Origin: Acidobacteriota bacterium
Lineage (GTDB): Bacteria > Acidobacteriota > Holophagae > Holophagales > Holophagaceae
DNA length: 43,487 nt
Reading direction: 5' to 3'
NCBI GenBank assembly: GCA_016192145.1
Contig: JACPUT010000019.1
Span: 1 to 43,487 of the forward strand
The notes beneath the pieces are model-generated. The model did no database searches and was not told the origin of the DNA. It saw only the letters and a program-made list of their open reading frames with translations. Within the stretch, counting starts at the first letter, position 1, and each line of letters begins with the position of its first letter. Of this stretch, positions 15,479-22,966 are shown one piece after another. The position numbers and the translations under genes were made by a program.

Positions 15479-15730
15479 TCCTGCCTTTTGTTGGCCCCTA
15501 TTCGCGCCATCCAGCAATGAGAGGCGCGCAGCGCGATGGGTGTCCATCGGGCAAGCGGCTCGACGCAGCTGGGGGCGCGAAGATGGGCCAACCCTCCGGG
15601 CGAGGGGCGGCGGCTGTCGCATCCCTGCGTTGGCCTCCCTACGTGTATTCCCGATACATCTCCGGTCGGCCGCCTTGGCCTGCTCGGCCGACGCCCTTCG
15701 CAAAAGACAGGATCATTCCGTTACAGGCCC
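15461..15730. repeat. 270-bp structured element with 30-bp terminal inverted repeats
   Basis: The ends 15461-15490 and 15701-15730 are reverse complements at 29 of 30 positions, beginning GGGCCTGTAACGG. Inside, TTGGCCC-cta-TTCGCGCC (15491-15508) pairs with GGCGCGAA-gat-GGGCCAA (15574-15591) and continues into CCAGC/GCTGG. It encloses a CGATGG/CCATCG hairpin (15534-15549). Further right are TGTAT/ATACA (15644-15658) and GTCGGCCG/CGGCCGAC (15665-15692). No convincing protein is encoded and no target duplication is obvious. It fills the gap between the DUF58 gene and cdd and supplies the DUF58 stop codon. It could be a MITE-like element or a structured RNA. Confidence 0.8.
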
Positions 15731-15791
15731 AAAGGGCCGGGATGTCCCCCTCTAAGCTCCGTCCCCCGCCCAGCCGATCCAAGGAATGACC

Positions 15792-16247
15792 ATGACCGCC
15801 TTTGATACCCCCCAATCCCCCGCCTGGGCGCCCCTCCTGGAGGCCGCCTGGGCCGCCCGGGCCAGGGCCCATGCCCCCTACTCCAAATTCCAGGTGGGGG
15901 CCGCCCTGGCCTTCCCGTCCGGCGAGGTGGTGGGCGGTTGCAACGTGGAGAACGCCGCCTATCCCCTCTGCACCTGCGCCGAGCGGGTCGCCATGTGCAC
16001 GGCGGTGGCGCGGGGGCTCACCGCGCCCGTGGCCCTGGTGGTGGTCACCGAGGCGGAACGGCTCACCCCACCCTGCGGGGCCTGCCGCCAGGTGCTCATC
16101 GAGTTCGCGGCGAGGCTGCCGATCCTGCTGGCCAACGGGAGGGCGCGGGCCCTCCACCGGTTGGAGGACCTGCTCCCGGAGGCGTTCACGCCACGGGACT
16201 TAGGGATAACCATGACTGTTCAATCCAAGGGACCCTCCGTAGACTGA
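15792..16247 (+). CDS. cdd: Cytidine deaminase
   Basis: This cytoplasmic zinc enzyme of the pyrimidine salvage pathway deaminates cytidine and deoxycytidine to uridine and deoxyuridine. TCAERVAM contains the zinc Cys 62 and the proton-shuttling Glu 64; PCGACRQ gives zinc Cys 95 and Cys 98. APYSKFQVGAAL and GGCNVENAAYPL are the substrate-binding signatures. The length of about 151 residues suits the small homotetrameric class, with an extra tail of about 15 residues. Two in-frame ATGs exist; I choose 15792 because AAGGA ends six bases upstream, while it abuts 15786 directly. Confidence 0.93.
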   Translation: MTAFDTPQSPAWAPLLEAAWAARARAHAPYSKFQVGAALAFPSGEVVGGCNVENAAYPLCTCAERVAMCTAVARGLTAPVALVVVTEAERLTPPCGACRQVLIEFAARLPILLANGRARALHRLEDLLPEAFTPRDLGITMTVQSKGPSVD

Positions 16248-16286
16248 AGGGAAGTCCCCCCACCCTAGCCGTGCAAAGGCGGTTTG

Positions 16287-19202
16287 ATGGCCATCGACCG
16301 AGCCAAGATTTCCAAGAACGCCAACGCCTACCTCTCCTCCGGGAAGGTGGAGAAGGCCATCGAGGAGTTCCGCAAGCTCGTCGAGGACAACCCGAAGGAC
16401 TACAACACCCTCAACCAGATCGGGGACCTCTACATCCAGATCGGACGCACCGGGGATGGCGTGGAGATCCACAAGCGGCTGGGCCTGGCCTACGAGCGGG
16501 ATGGCTTCCACGCGCGGGCCGCCGCCATCATGCAGAAGGTCTGCCGCAACGCGCCCGATGACATCGACGCCGCCCAGCGCCTGGCCGAGCTCTACCGCCA
16601 GATGAACAAGACCGGCGACGCGGTGAAGGTGCACCTGCAGGTGGCCGAGCACTTCACCAAGAAGGGGCTCATCAAACGGGCCCTCGAGGAGTTCACCAAG
16701 GTCGTGGACCTGGACCCCAAGAACCTCAAGATGAAGGTCAAGCTGGCGGACCTCTACAACAAAGAGGGCATGAAGGATCGCGCCGCCGGCATCTACCTTG
16801 AGGTCGCCGAGGCGCTGGCCCTGGAGCAGAAGCACCAGGAGGCCAACCAGATCCTGGAACGCGCCAAGACGATGATCACCACGCCCCAGGTGTACCTCAC
16901 CCAGAGCCGGCTGTGCGTGATCCAGCAGGACTACGCGGGCGCCGCCAACCACCTGCGCGAAGGCCTCACCACCAACCCCCGCAGCATGGAGCTGCTGGAG
17001 GCCTTGGCCGAGATCGAGATCCGCGCCGGCAACGCCGACCGCGCCTTGGAGGCCCTCACCCAGGTGCCCCAGCTCCCCGAGAAGAGCCTGCACCTCTGCG
17101 AGAAGGCCCTGCGCCAGCTGGCCGGCAACGGCCGCGCCGACGAGGGTCTGCGCCTCTTCCAGCCCATCGCCCAGGAACTGGCCCGCCGCGGCGCCGGTGA
17201 CGCCGTGGCCCGCACCCTGAAGACGGGCCTCAACAACCAGTTCACGGTGGAATCCCTCATCCTGCTCGCCGAGATCTCCCACCAGAGCGGCAAGCGCGAG
17301 GAGCGCATCACCTACCTCCAGCACGCCCACGCCCAAGCCGAGCAGGCCAAGGACGCCAATCTGGTGGCCCACGTGAAGGGCCTCCTGGGCGCGGCCGGTG
17401 GTGCCCCCGGGGCCGGCGCCCCCCTGCCCGCTCCCGTGCCCCAGCCCTCCATGGCCGGCCTGCCCTCCGGCATGTCCATGGATCAGACCCACGGCGGCCT
17501 CACGGAAGTGGATCCCCTCAAGCGCATCAAGGTGGACCAGCTCTCCAAGGAGGCCGAAGGGCTGTTGCGGACCGGGAGCGGCGACCGCGCCGTGGAGACC
17601 TACAAGAAGGCCCTGGAGCTTGATCCCGCCAACGTGCAGCTCATCGAGGCCATCGCCGACATCCACCGGAAGACCGGGTTCCTGGGCAAGGCCCAGATGC
17701 AGTACATGCAGAGCGGCGAGCAGCTCCTGAAGCTGGGCCGCAAGCGGGAAGCCCTCATGGTCCTGGACAAGGCCGAGGGGCTCTTCCCCAACAGCACCCG
17801 GCTGATCCGCCGCATGAATGGCCTGCCCGACTACGCGCCGGGCCAGCCCTCCCTTCCGCCTCCTCCCTCCCAGGCCGCCATCGCCCTGGGGCCGCCGCCC
17901 GAGGCCGTGCCCTTGGCCCCCGTGCTCCCGGTGGAGGAACCCGAACCCCTCTCCGATTTCGATGCGCTCATCGCGCTGGATGACGCCGGCAGCGGCCTGC
18001 CCGTGCTGGACCTCCCGCCCGCGCCCGCGCGGCCTGAAGCCGTTTCACTGCCCCCCGACCTCAGCGGCGGCCTCACGGTGCCGGGCTTCCACACCACCCA
18101 GTTCCCGGATTTCGGCGCTCCCACGATGCCCCTTCCACCCATGGAGGAGCTGGAGCCCCTTCCCGAACTCCCGACCCTGCCTCCGAGCGGGGCACCTGTC
18201 GTCCCCCCCGAGCTGGATTGGATGGATGCCACGGCCATCGTGGAGCCCAGCGCGCCGACCGACCTCCCCCCGAACCTCATCCCCATCTCCCAGCGGGCCG
18301 ATTTCATGCTCCCCCCGCCGGTCGAAGCCGAGCCCCTGGAGCTGGGGGATCTCCACTTCCCCGAGCCCGAGGAAATGGAGGCCTTGCCCACGGCCCCGCC
18401 GGAACCCATGTCCGCGCCGACGGTGGAGCTTCCGCCCCCCGCGCCCCTGCCCCTCCCCCCCCTCATGGCCGCGGCGGGCCCGGAGATCTCCGAGGAGCTG
18501 GACAGCCTCCTCTCGGACATCGATTTCCAGTTGGATTACGGCAGCCCCGAGGAGGCCTCGCTCGAAATCAAACAGGCCCTCCACGACTTCCCGGATCACC
18601 CGGAGCTGCTGACCCGCCTGGAGAAGGCCGAGAGCGCCCTCCGCAAGCTGGGCCACATCGAGAAGGCCGAGAAGAAGGACGACGACTTCGAGAACTCCTT
18701 CTTCGACCTCACGGACGTGCTCGGCACCTCGCTCATGGATCAGGGCGAAGGCGAGGAGATGCACGACACCACCAACGTGGTGGAAAAGGTGCAGAGCGTC
18801 GAGGAGCTCTTCGATGCCTTCCGCAGCGGCGTGGAGCAACAGGTCAACGCCGAGGACTACGACACCCACTACAACCTGGGCATCGCCTACAAGGAGATGA
18901 TGCTCATCGACGCAGCCATCGAGGAGTTCAAGAAGGCCATGGGCGATCCCGAGCGCACCCTCGAGTGCTGCTCCATGCTCGCCATCTGCGAGCAGGCCCG
19001 CGGCGACTTCGACGCCTCCATGACCTGGCTCAACGAGGGCATCGGCGCCCCCGGCTTCCCCCCCGAGGACAGCGTCGGCCTCCGCTACGACCTCGCCGAG
19101 CTCTACCTCCAGCAGGGCCACACGGCCATGGCCCAGGAGGAGTTCCGCCGGGTGTACGAGATGGATCCCGAGTACCGGGACGTGGCGGCGCGCATCGGGT
19201 AG
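16287..19202 (+). CDS. Large tetratricopeptide-repeat protein with Pro/Glu-rich linker
   Basis: This soluble protein has about 971 residues and no signal peptide. The N-terminal half is a run of TPR units (AKISKNANAYLSSGKVEKAI, YNTLNQIGDLYIQIGR, IDAAQRLAELYRQM, LKMKVKLADLYNKEG and more), and another TPR pair lies near 415-505. Residues about 515-740 are a low-complexity linker rich in Pro, Leu and Glu. The C-terminal part has more TPR-like helices (YDTHYNLGIAYKEMMLIDAAIEEF; YDLAELYLQQGHTAMAQEEF). TPRs are protein-docking surfaces, so a scaffold role is likely; partners are unknown. The ATG at 16287 follows an AAAGGCGG. It is flanked by unrelated housekeeping genes. Confidence 0.82.
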   Translation: MAIDRAKISKNANAYLSSGKVEKAIEEFRKLVEDNPKDYNTLNQIGDLYIQIGRTGDGVEIHKRLGLAYERDGFHARAAAIMQKVCRNAPDDIDAAQRLAELYRQMNKTGDAVKVHLQVAEHFTKKGLIKRALEEFTKVVDLDPKNLKMKVKLADLYNKEGMKDRAAGIYLEVAEALALEQKHQEANQILERAKTMITTPQVYLTQSRLCVIQQDYAGAANHLREGLTTNPRSMELLEALAEIEIRAGNADRALEALTQVPQLPEKSLHLCEKALRQLAGNGRADEGLRLFQPIAQELARRGAGDAVARTLKTGLNNQFTVESLILLAEISHQSGKREERITYLQHAHAQAEQAKDANLVAHVKGLLGAAGGAPGAGAPLPAPVPQPSMAGLPSGMSMDQTHGGLTEVDPLKRIKVDQLSKEAEGLLRTGSGDRAVETYKKALELDPANVQLIEAIADIHRKTGFLGKAQMQYMQSGEQLLKLGRKREALMVLDKAEGLFPNSTRLIRRMNGLPDYAPGQPSLPPPPSQAAIALGPPPEAVPLAPVLPVEEPEPLSDFDALIALDDAGSGLPVLDLPPAPARPEAVSLPPDLSGGLTVPGFHTTQFPDFGAPTMPLPPMEELEPLPELPTLPPSGAPVVPPELDWMDATAIVEPSAPTDLPPNLIPISQRADFMLPPPVEAEPLELGDLHFPEPEEMEALPTAPPEPMSAPTVELPPPAPLPLPPLMAAAGPEISEELDSLLSDIDFQLDYGSPEEASLEIKQALHDFPDHPELLTRLEKAESALRKLGHIEKAEKKDDDFENSFFDLTDVLGTSLMDQGEGEEMHDTTNVVEKVQSVEELFDAFRSGVEQQVNAEDYDTHYNLGIAYKEMMLIDAAIEEFKKAMGDPERTLECCSMLAICEQARGDFDASMTWLNEGIGAPGFPPEDSVGLRYDLAELYLQQGHTAMAQEEFRRVYEMDPEYRDVAARIG

Positions 19203-19223
19203 GGCTGAAGGCGAAGGGATTTT

Positions 19224-19319
19224 TTGAACCGCGAATGACGCGAATGGACGCGAATTAAAAATGCGCGGCGCCCGAGGGTCCGGCTTTATTCGCGAACATT
19301 CGCGTCATTCGCGGTTCAA
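19224..19319. repeat. Word-repeat hairpin element 7 (CGCGAATGA word)
   Basis: The left arm 19224-19259 and right arm 19285-19319 pair almost throughout, starting TTGAACCGCGAATGACGCG at the outer end. Each arm is three copies of a CGCGAAT-containing 9-10 nt word. Six T precede the left arm. The element lies between the converging ends of the TPR gene and fmt; the right arm stops ten bases short of the fmt stop codon. Confidence 0.9.
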
Positions 19320-19328
19320 GATTCGGAT

Positions 19329-20258
19329 TTAGGAACACACCTTCGAGCCGTGCGCACCCCAAGGCTGCAAGGCCTGCAATGCGGGTTGCACGGGTTTGCC
19401 CGCACGCTGCAGGGCGGTGAGTTCCAAGGCCTGGCCATCGCCGCACGCGAGGTAGGCCCCGGACTTGTCCCAGCGGAGGGTCCCGGGCGCATCCGCCGTC
19501 GCTTGGAGGGGGCCCACATTGAGCACTTTGAGCACCTGCCCCTCGAGGGAGATCTCCGCCGCGGGCCAGGGCTGGAGGGCGCGCACCTGGCGGTGGAGGA
19601 CCACGGCGGGCCGGCTCGGGTCCATGCGGGCCATGCCCTTGTCCAGCTTGGGCGCGTAGGTGGTGGGCCCCGTTTGCGCGACGGGCGCCACGGTGCCCGC
19701 GAGCAGGCCCGGCAGGTGCTCCGCCAGCAGGGCCGCGGCATCGTGGGCCAGCCGCACCAGCAGCCCCTCGGTATCGTCGGTGTCGAGGATGGGCCGGCGG
19801 GATTGGGCCACCACGGGGCCCTCGTCGAGGCCGGGGCTCACCCGCATGAGGCTCACGCCCGTCTCCGCATCCCCTTCCAGGAGGGCGAAATTCACGGGGG
19901 AGGCCCCCCGCCAGCGGGGCAGGAGGCTGAAGTGGAGGTTCCAGGCCCCCAGGGGCAGGGAGACCAGCATCCAGGTGGGCAGAATGTGGCCGTAGGCCAC
20001 GACGATGGCCAGATCGAGGTGGAGCGAATCCCACCGCTCCCGGGTGGCGGGCTCCTTCCACTTCAGGGGCTGGTGGACGGGCAGGCCCAGGGCCTCGGCG
20101 GCCACCTTCACGGGAGGGGCCGTCAGCACCCGGCCCCGGCCCGCGGGGCGATCGGGATTGCAGAAGACGGCCTCGACCTGGACCGCCCGGGCCAGGGCCT
20201 CCAGCGCGGGTACGGCCACGGCGGGGGTGCCGAGGAACGCGACGCGTGGCTGCGTCAT
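19329..20258 (-). CDS. fmt: Methionyl-tRNA formyltransferase
   Basis: About 309 residues. It transfers a formyl group from 10-formyl-tetrahydrofolate to initiator Met-tRNA. The N-terminal catalytic domain starts RVAFLGTPAVAVPALEAL, then PDRPAGRGR, and has SLLPRWRGASPVNFALLEGDAETGVSLM, the folate-binding and catalytic core. The C-terminal OB-fold tRNA-binding domain follows KGMARMDPSRPAVVLHRQVRALQPWPAAEI. The ATG at 20258 overlaps the def stop (TGATG), the classic def-fmt pairing in which one enzyme adds the formyl group and the other removes it. Confidence 0.93.
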   Translation of the reverse strand: MTQPRVAFLGTPAVAVPALEALARAVQVEAVFCNPDRPAGRGRVLTAPPVKVAAEALGLPVHQPLKWKEPATRERWDSLHLDLAIVVAYGHILPTWMLVSLPLGAWNLHFSLLPRWRGASPVNFALLEGDAETGVSLMRVSPGLDEGPVVAQSRRPILDTDDTEGLLVRLAHDAAALLAEHLPGLLAGTVAPVAQTGPTTYAPKLDKGMARMDPSRPAVVLHRQVRALQPWPAAEISLEGQVLKVLNVGPLQATADAPGTLRWDKSGAYLACGDGQALELTALQRAGKPVQPALQALQPWGAHGSKVCS

Positions 20259-20764
20259 CAACCGGCTTTCTGGTTCTTGGTGTACTTCCGCTGCAGCACC
20301 TGCTTCTTCACGGGGCCGAAGTACTCCACGAAGAGGCGGCCGCGGAGGTGGTCGATCTCATGGCAGAAGGCCCGGGCCAGCAGATCCTCGCCCACGAGCT
20401 CATAGGTGGAGCCGTCGGGACGGTGGTTGCGGATGGTGACCTTCTGGGGGCGTTCCAGCACCTCGGTGATGCCGGGAATGGAGAGGCAGCCCTCGGGGCC
20501 CTTCTGGGAACCCTCCTCCGCGATGATCTCGGGATTCAGGAGGAGGATCCGCTGGGCGGGATCCTCGCCGCAGGAGCAATCGATCACGGCCAGATTCAAG
20601 TTGATCCCGACCTGGGGCGCCGCCAGGCCCACGCCTTCCTCAGCCAGGGCCGTTTCATACATATCCGCCACCAATTGCTCGAGTTCCGGGGTCCAGGGAC
20701 CCACGTCCTCGCTGTTCTTCTTCAGCCGGGGATCGCCCCAGGTGATCACTTCGCGGACGGCCAT
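20258..20764 (-). CDS. def: Peptide deformylase
   Basis: About 168 residues; this metalloenzyme removes the N-formyl group from new proteins. All three family motifs are present: GVGLAAPQ (44-51), EGCLS with metal Cys 93, and HEIDH with metal His 135 and His 139 and catalytic Glu 136. The frame is open to 20857, but GGAGG lies seven bases before the ATG at 20764, giving MAVREVITWGDPRL, a normal N-terminus. It is the first gene of the def-fmt pair. Confidence 0.93.
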   Translation of the reverse strand: MAVREVITWGDPRLKKNSEDVGPWTPELEQLVADMYETALAEEGVGLAAPQVGINLNLAVIDCSCGEDPAQRILLLNPEIIAEEGSQKGPEGCLSIPGITEVLERPQKVTIRNHRPDGSTYELVGEDLLARAFCHEIDHLRGRLFVEYFGPVKKQVLQRKYTKNQKAG

Positions 20765-20843
20765 GCCCATCCCTCCGATCCACCAGTTTAAGCCATGAGG
20801 GTCACAACGACACGGGTTAAGAGCCCCGGGGGGCCCCTTCCCC

Positions 20844-20858
20844 CGTGACGTCATCACG
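20844..20858. promoter_or_regulatory. CGTGA-N5-TCACG palindrome between def and the foldase gene
   Basis: CGTGACGTCATCACG is a 15-bp inverted repeat with a TGACGTCA core, in the 152-bp gap between the divergent def and foldase genes. The spacing is close to, but one base shorter than, CRP/FNR-type GTGA-N6-TCAC sites. It is a plausible operator with no known regulator; the same gap has a GC-rich GGGGCCCC tract. Confidence 0.3.
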
Positions 20859-20916
20859 CCCCCGGAGGGAATCCCTTGGTAACCTAGGGGATTCGACTGT
20901 GCCCCAGAGGATTCTG

Positions 20917-22866
20917 ATGCTTCGTAATTTCCGCTCTGTCTTCAAATCCAACCGCACCCCCATGGCCGCCGTCATGGGCGTGGTGCTCCTGGGCATGGTG
21001 GCCTACCTGGCCCCTTCCCAGGGCGGCACCACCCCCGATTCCGTGGTCGCCCGAGTCTACGGCCGCGAGGTGCTCTTCCGGGAGCTCTCCGAGCTCACGG
21101 GCCGCTACGCCGAGATGATGCGCAAGCAGTTCGGCGGCCAGATGCCCGCCGAGTCCCTCCATCAGTTCGCGCAGAGCCAGGCCCTCCAGGAACTGGTGCG
21201 CGCCCGCCTCATGGACGAGCTCGTGGAGCGCTATGGCGTGACCTACACCGATGCGGAGATCCGCAGCGCCCTGGAGCGCCGGCTCCGCGCCCAGGGGCCC
21301 GAGCTGGCGGGGCTCTTCGACGCCAACGGCCACATCAAGCCCTTCACCGAGCTGGAGAAGGCCTACCGCATCGAACCCCTCAAGGCCTACCTCCGCCAAG
21401 AGGAGGCCAACGCCAAGAAGATGCTCCAGGGTGAGAAGCTGTTGCGCCGCGCTGCCCTGCAGGTGCCCATCGACGAGGCCTGGGTGAACCAGGAGCACCG
21501 CATCCGCGAGGAGCGCGTGACCTTCGAGTCCATCAGCCTGAAGGCCGACCCCAGCCTCGTGCAGGATCCCGGCGACGCCAGCCTCGCCGCCTTCCTCAAG
21601 CAGTCGGGCAGCCGTTTCGAAGAGGGCCCCCGCCGCGTCCTCCAGGTGGCCTCCGTGGATCGCGCCGCCATGGGCGATCTGAAGGTGGATGACGCCGCCC
21701 TCAAGCAGGCCTACGAACAGAAGAAGTCGAGCCTCAGCCAACCCGCCCAAGTGAAAGCCCGCCACATCCTCTTCCAGGCGACGGATGAAGCCACCCTTGC
21801 CGAGGCCCTGAAGAAGGCCACGGCCCTGCGCGCCAAACTCGTCAAGGGCGGCGACTTCGCCAAGATCGCCGAAGAGGAGAGCCAGGATCCCAGCGCCAAG
21901 GGCAACGGCGGCGATCTGGGCTGGTTCTCGAAGGACCGCATGGTGCCTGAATTCAGCGCCGCCGCCTTCGCCATGAAGGAAGGCGAGATCAGCCAGCCCG
22001 TGAAGACCCAGTTCGGCATCCACCTCATCAAGCTCGAGGGGAAGAAGGCCGAGCAGATCACCCCCTTCGAGCAGGTGAAGGAGCAGCTTCGCGGGGAGCT
22101 GGAGCAGTCCCGCTTCGAGACCAAGGCCAAGGATCGCCTGGAGGCCCTGCGCAAGCGGGCCGGCAACGGCGACCTCGCCAGCGGCGCCAAGGCCCTGGGC
22201 ATCAAGCTCGAGGTGCTCGCCCCCTTCAGCCAGGGCGAAACCACCGTGCCCGGCCTCCCCGCCGGCAGCCCCCTGCTGGGCCAGGCCTTCAGCTTGAAGG
22301 TCGGCGAAGTGGGCAAGCCCGTGAACACCGGCACGGCCTGGGCCGTGGCCCGCGTCCAGCAGGAGCTCCCCGTCGCCGTGCCCCCCCTCGCGGACATCCG
22401 CGCCAAGGTGCTCGCCGCCTGGAAGCTGGAAGAGGCCAAGAAGGCGCTCGTGGCCAAGGTGCAGGCGCAGCTCAAGGGCGGCGACCTCAAGGCCCTCGGC
22501 GAACTCAAGGCCGAGGAGAACATCGTCCCCAAGGGCTATGCCCCCGCCGCCTCCCCCGCCATCCGCCAGGCCCTGCTCGCCACGGCCGAAGGCCAGCTCA
22601 CGCCCGCCCTCTGGACCGCCGAAAGCCAGCTCTGGATCGCCCGGATCACCAAGCGCACCGCCGCGCCGGCCCTGGATTTCGAGGCCCGCCGAAAGCTCGT
22701 CGCCGAGATCCAGGATGAGGAGGCCAACCGCCGCCTCGAGGCCGAATTGCGCCACCTCGACGCCGAAGGCCGCCTCCATGCCGGCTTCAGCTCCTTCTGG
22801 GGCCGATTCAAGGGCATCTACCTCAACGAGGACCTGAAGAAGCCCCTCCTCGGCGCCGAGGAATAG
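20917..22866 (+). CDS. PpiD/SurA-like periplasmic peptidyl-prolyl isomerase, membrane-anchored
   Basis: About 649 residues. One N-terminal membrane anchor (MAAVMGVVLLGMVAYLAP, about 15-32) is followed by a SurA_N-like helical chaperone region and then a parvulin domain (about 280-375) with the signature KARHILFQ, GGDFAKIAEEESQDPSAKGNGGDLGWF and FGIHLIKL. The C-terminal part (about 400-640) is helical with a further divergent PPIase-like stretch (VPGLPAGSPLLGQAFSLKVGEVGKPV). The architecture matches PpiD, which helps outer-membrane and secreted proteins fold in the periplasm. The ATG at 20917 has AGAGG six bases upstream. It is divergent from def. Confidence 0.87.
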   Translation: MLRNFRSVFKSNRTPMAAVMGVVLLGMVAYLAPSQGGTTPDSVVARVYGREVLFRELSELTGRYAEMMRKQFGGQMPAESLHQFAQSQALQELVRARLMDELVERYGVTYTDAEIRSALERRLRAQGPELAGLFDANGHIKPFTELEKAYRIEPLKAYLRQEEANAKKMLQGEKLLRRAALQVPIDEAWVNQEHRIREERVTFESISLKADPSLVQDPGDASLAAFLKQSGSRFEEGPRRVLQVASVDRAAMGDLKVDDAALKQAYEQKKSSLSQPAQVKARHILFQATDEATLAEALKKATALRAKLVKGGDFAKIAEEESQDPSAKGNGGDLGWFSKDRMVPEFSAAAFAMKEGEISQPVKTQFGIHLIKLEGKKAEQITPFEQVKEQLRGELEQSRFETKAKDRLEALRKRAGNGDLASGAKALGIKLEVLAPFSQGETTVPGLPAGSPLLGQAFSLKVGEVGKPVNTGTAWAVARVQQELPVAVPPLADIRAKVLAAWKLEEAKKALVAKVQAQLKGGDLKALGELKAEENIVPKGYAPAASPAIRQALLATAEGQLTPALWTAESQLWIARITKRTAAPALDFEARRKLVAEIQDEEANRRLEAELRHLDAEGRLHAGFSSFWGRFKGIYLNEDLKKPLLGAEE

Positions 22867-22911
22867 CGTCCCCGCATAGGCAAAAACACCTACGCTCGAA
22901 AGCCAATAGGC

Positions 22912-22966
22912 ATTGTTGACAATAGATTGAAGTTACCGATTCAGTCATGTTGTCCACATGGTCAAC
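22912..22966 (+). promoter_or_regulatory. Promoter and paired inverted repeats of the XRE-receiver gene
   Basis: ATTGT-TG-ACAAT (22912-22923) overlaps a TTGACA -35 hexamer (22916-22921). A weak -10-like ATTCAG follows 17 bp later. A second inverted repeat, GTTGTCC-ACAT-GGTCAAC (22949-22966), spans the start codon. No ribosome-binding site is visible, so the message may be leaderless. Both repeats are candidate autoregulatory operators for the gene's own helix-turn-helix. Confidence 0.4.

Noticed and set aside
15461-15730. IS element or retron
   Set aside because: No transposase or reverse transcriptase is encoded in or next to it and no target duplication is evident; only the outline (terminal repeats, nested stems) is shared.
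12628-15789. Very long open frame of over 1000 codons on the plus strand
   Set aside because: It is antisense to the CAT-like permease and then runs out of frame through the DUF58 gene and the structured element. Composition is aspartate/glycine/alanine noise.
20884-22779. Long antisense frame over the PpiD-like gene
   Set aside because: Leucine/glycine/glutamate-rich shadow of a gene with a clear parvulin domain and ribosome-binding site.
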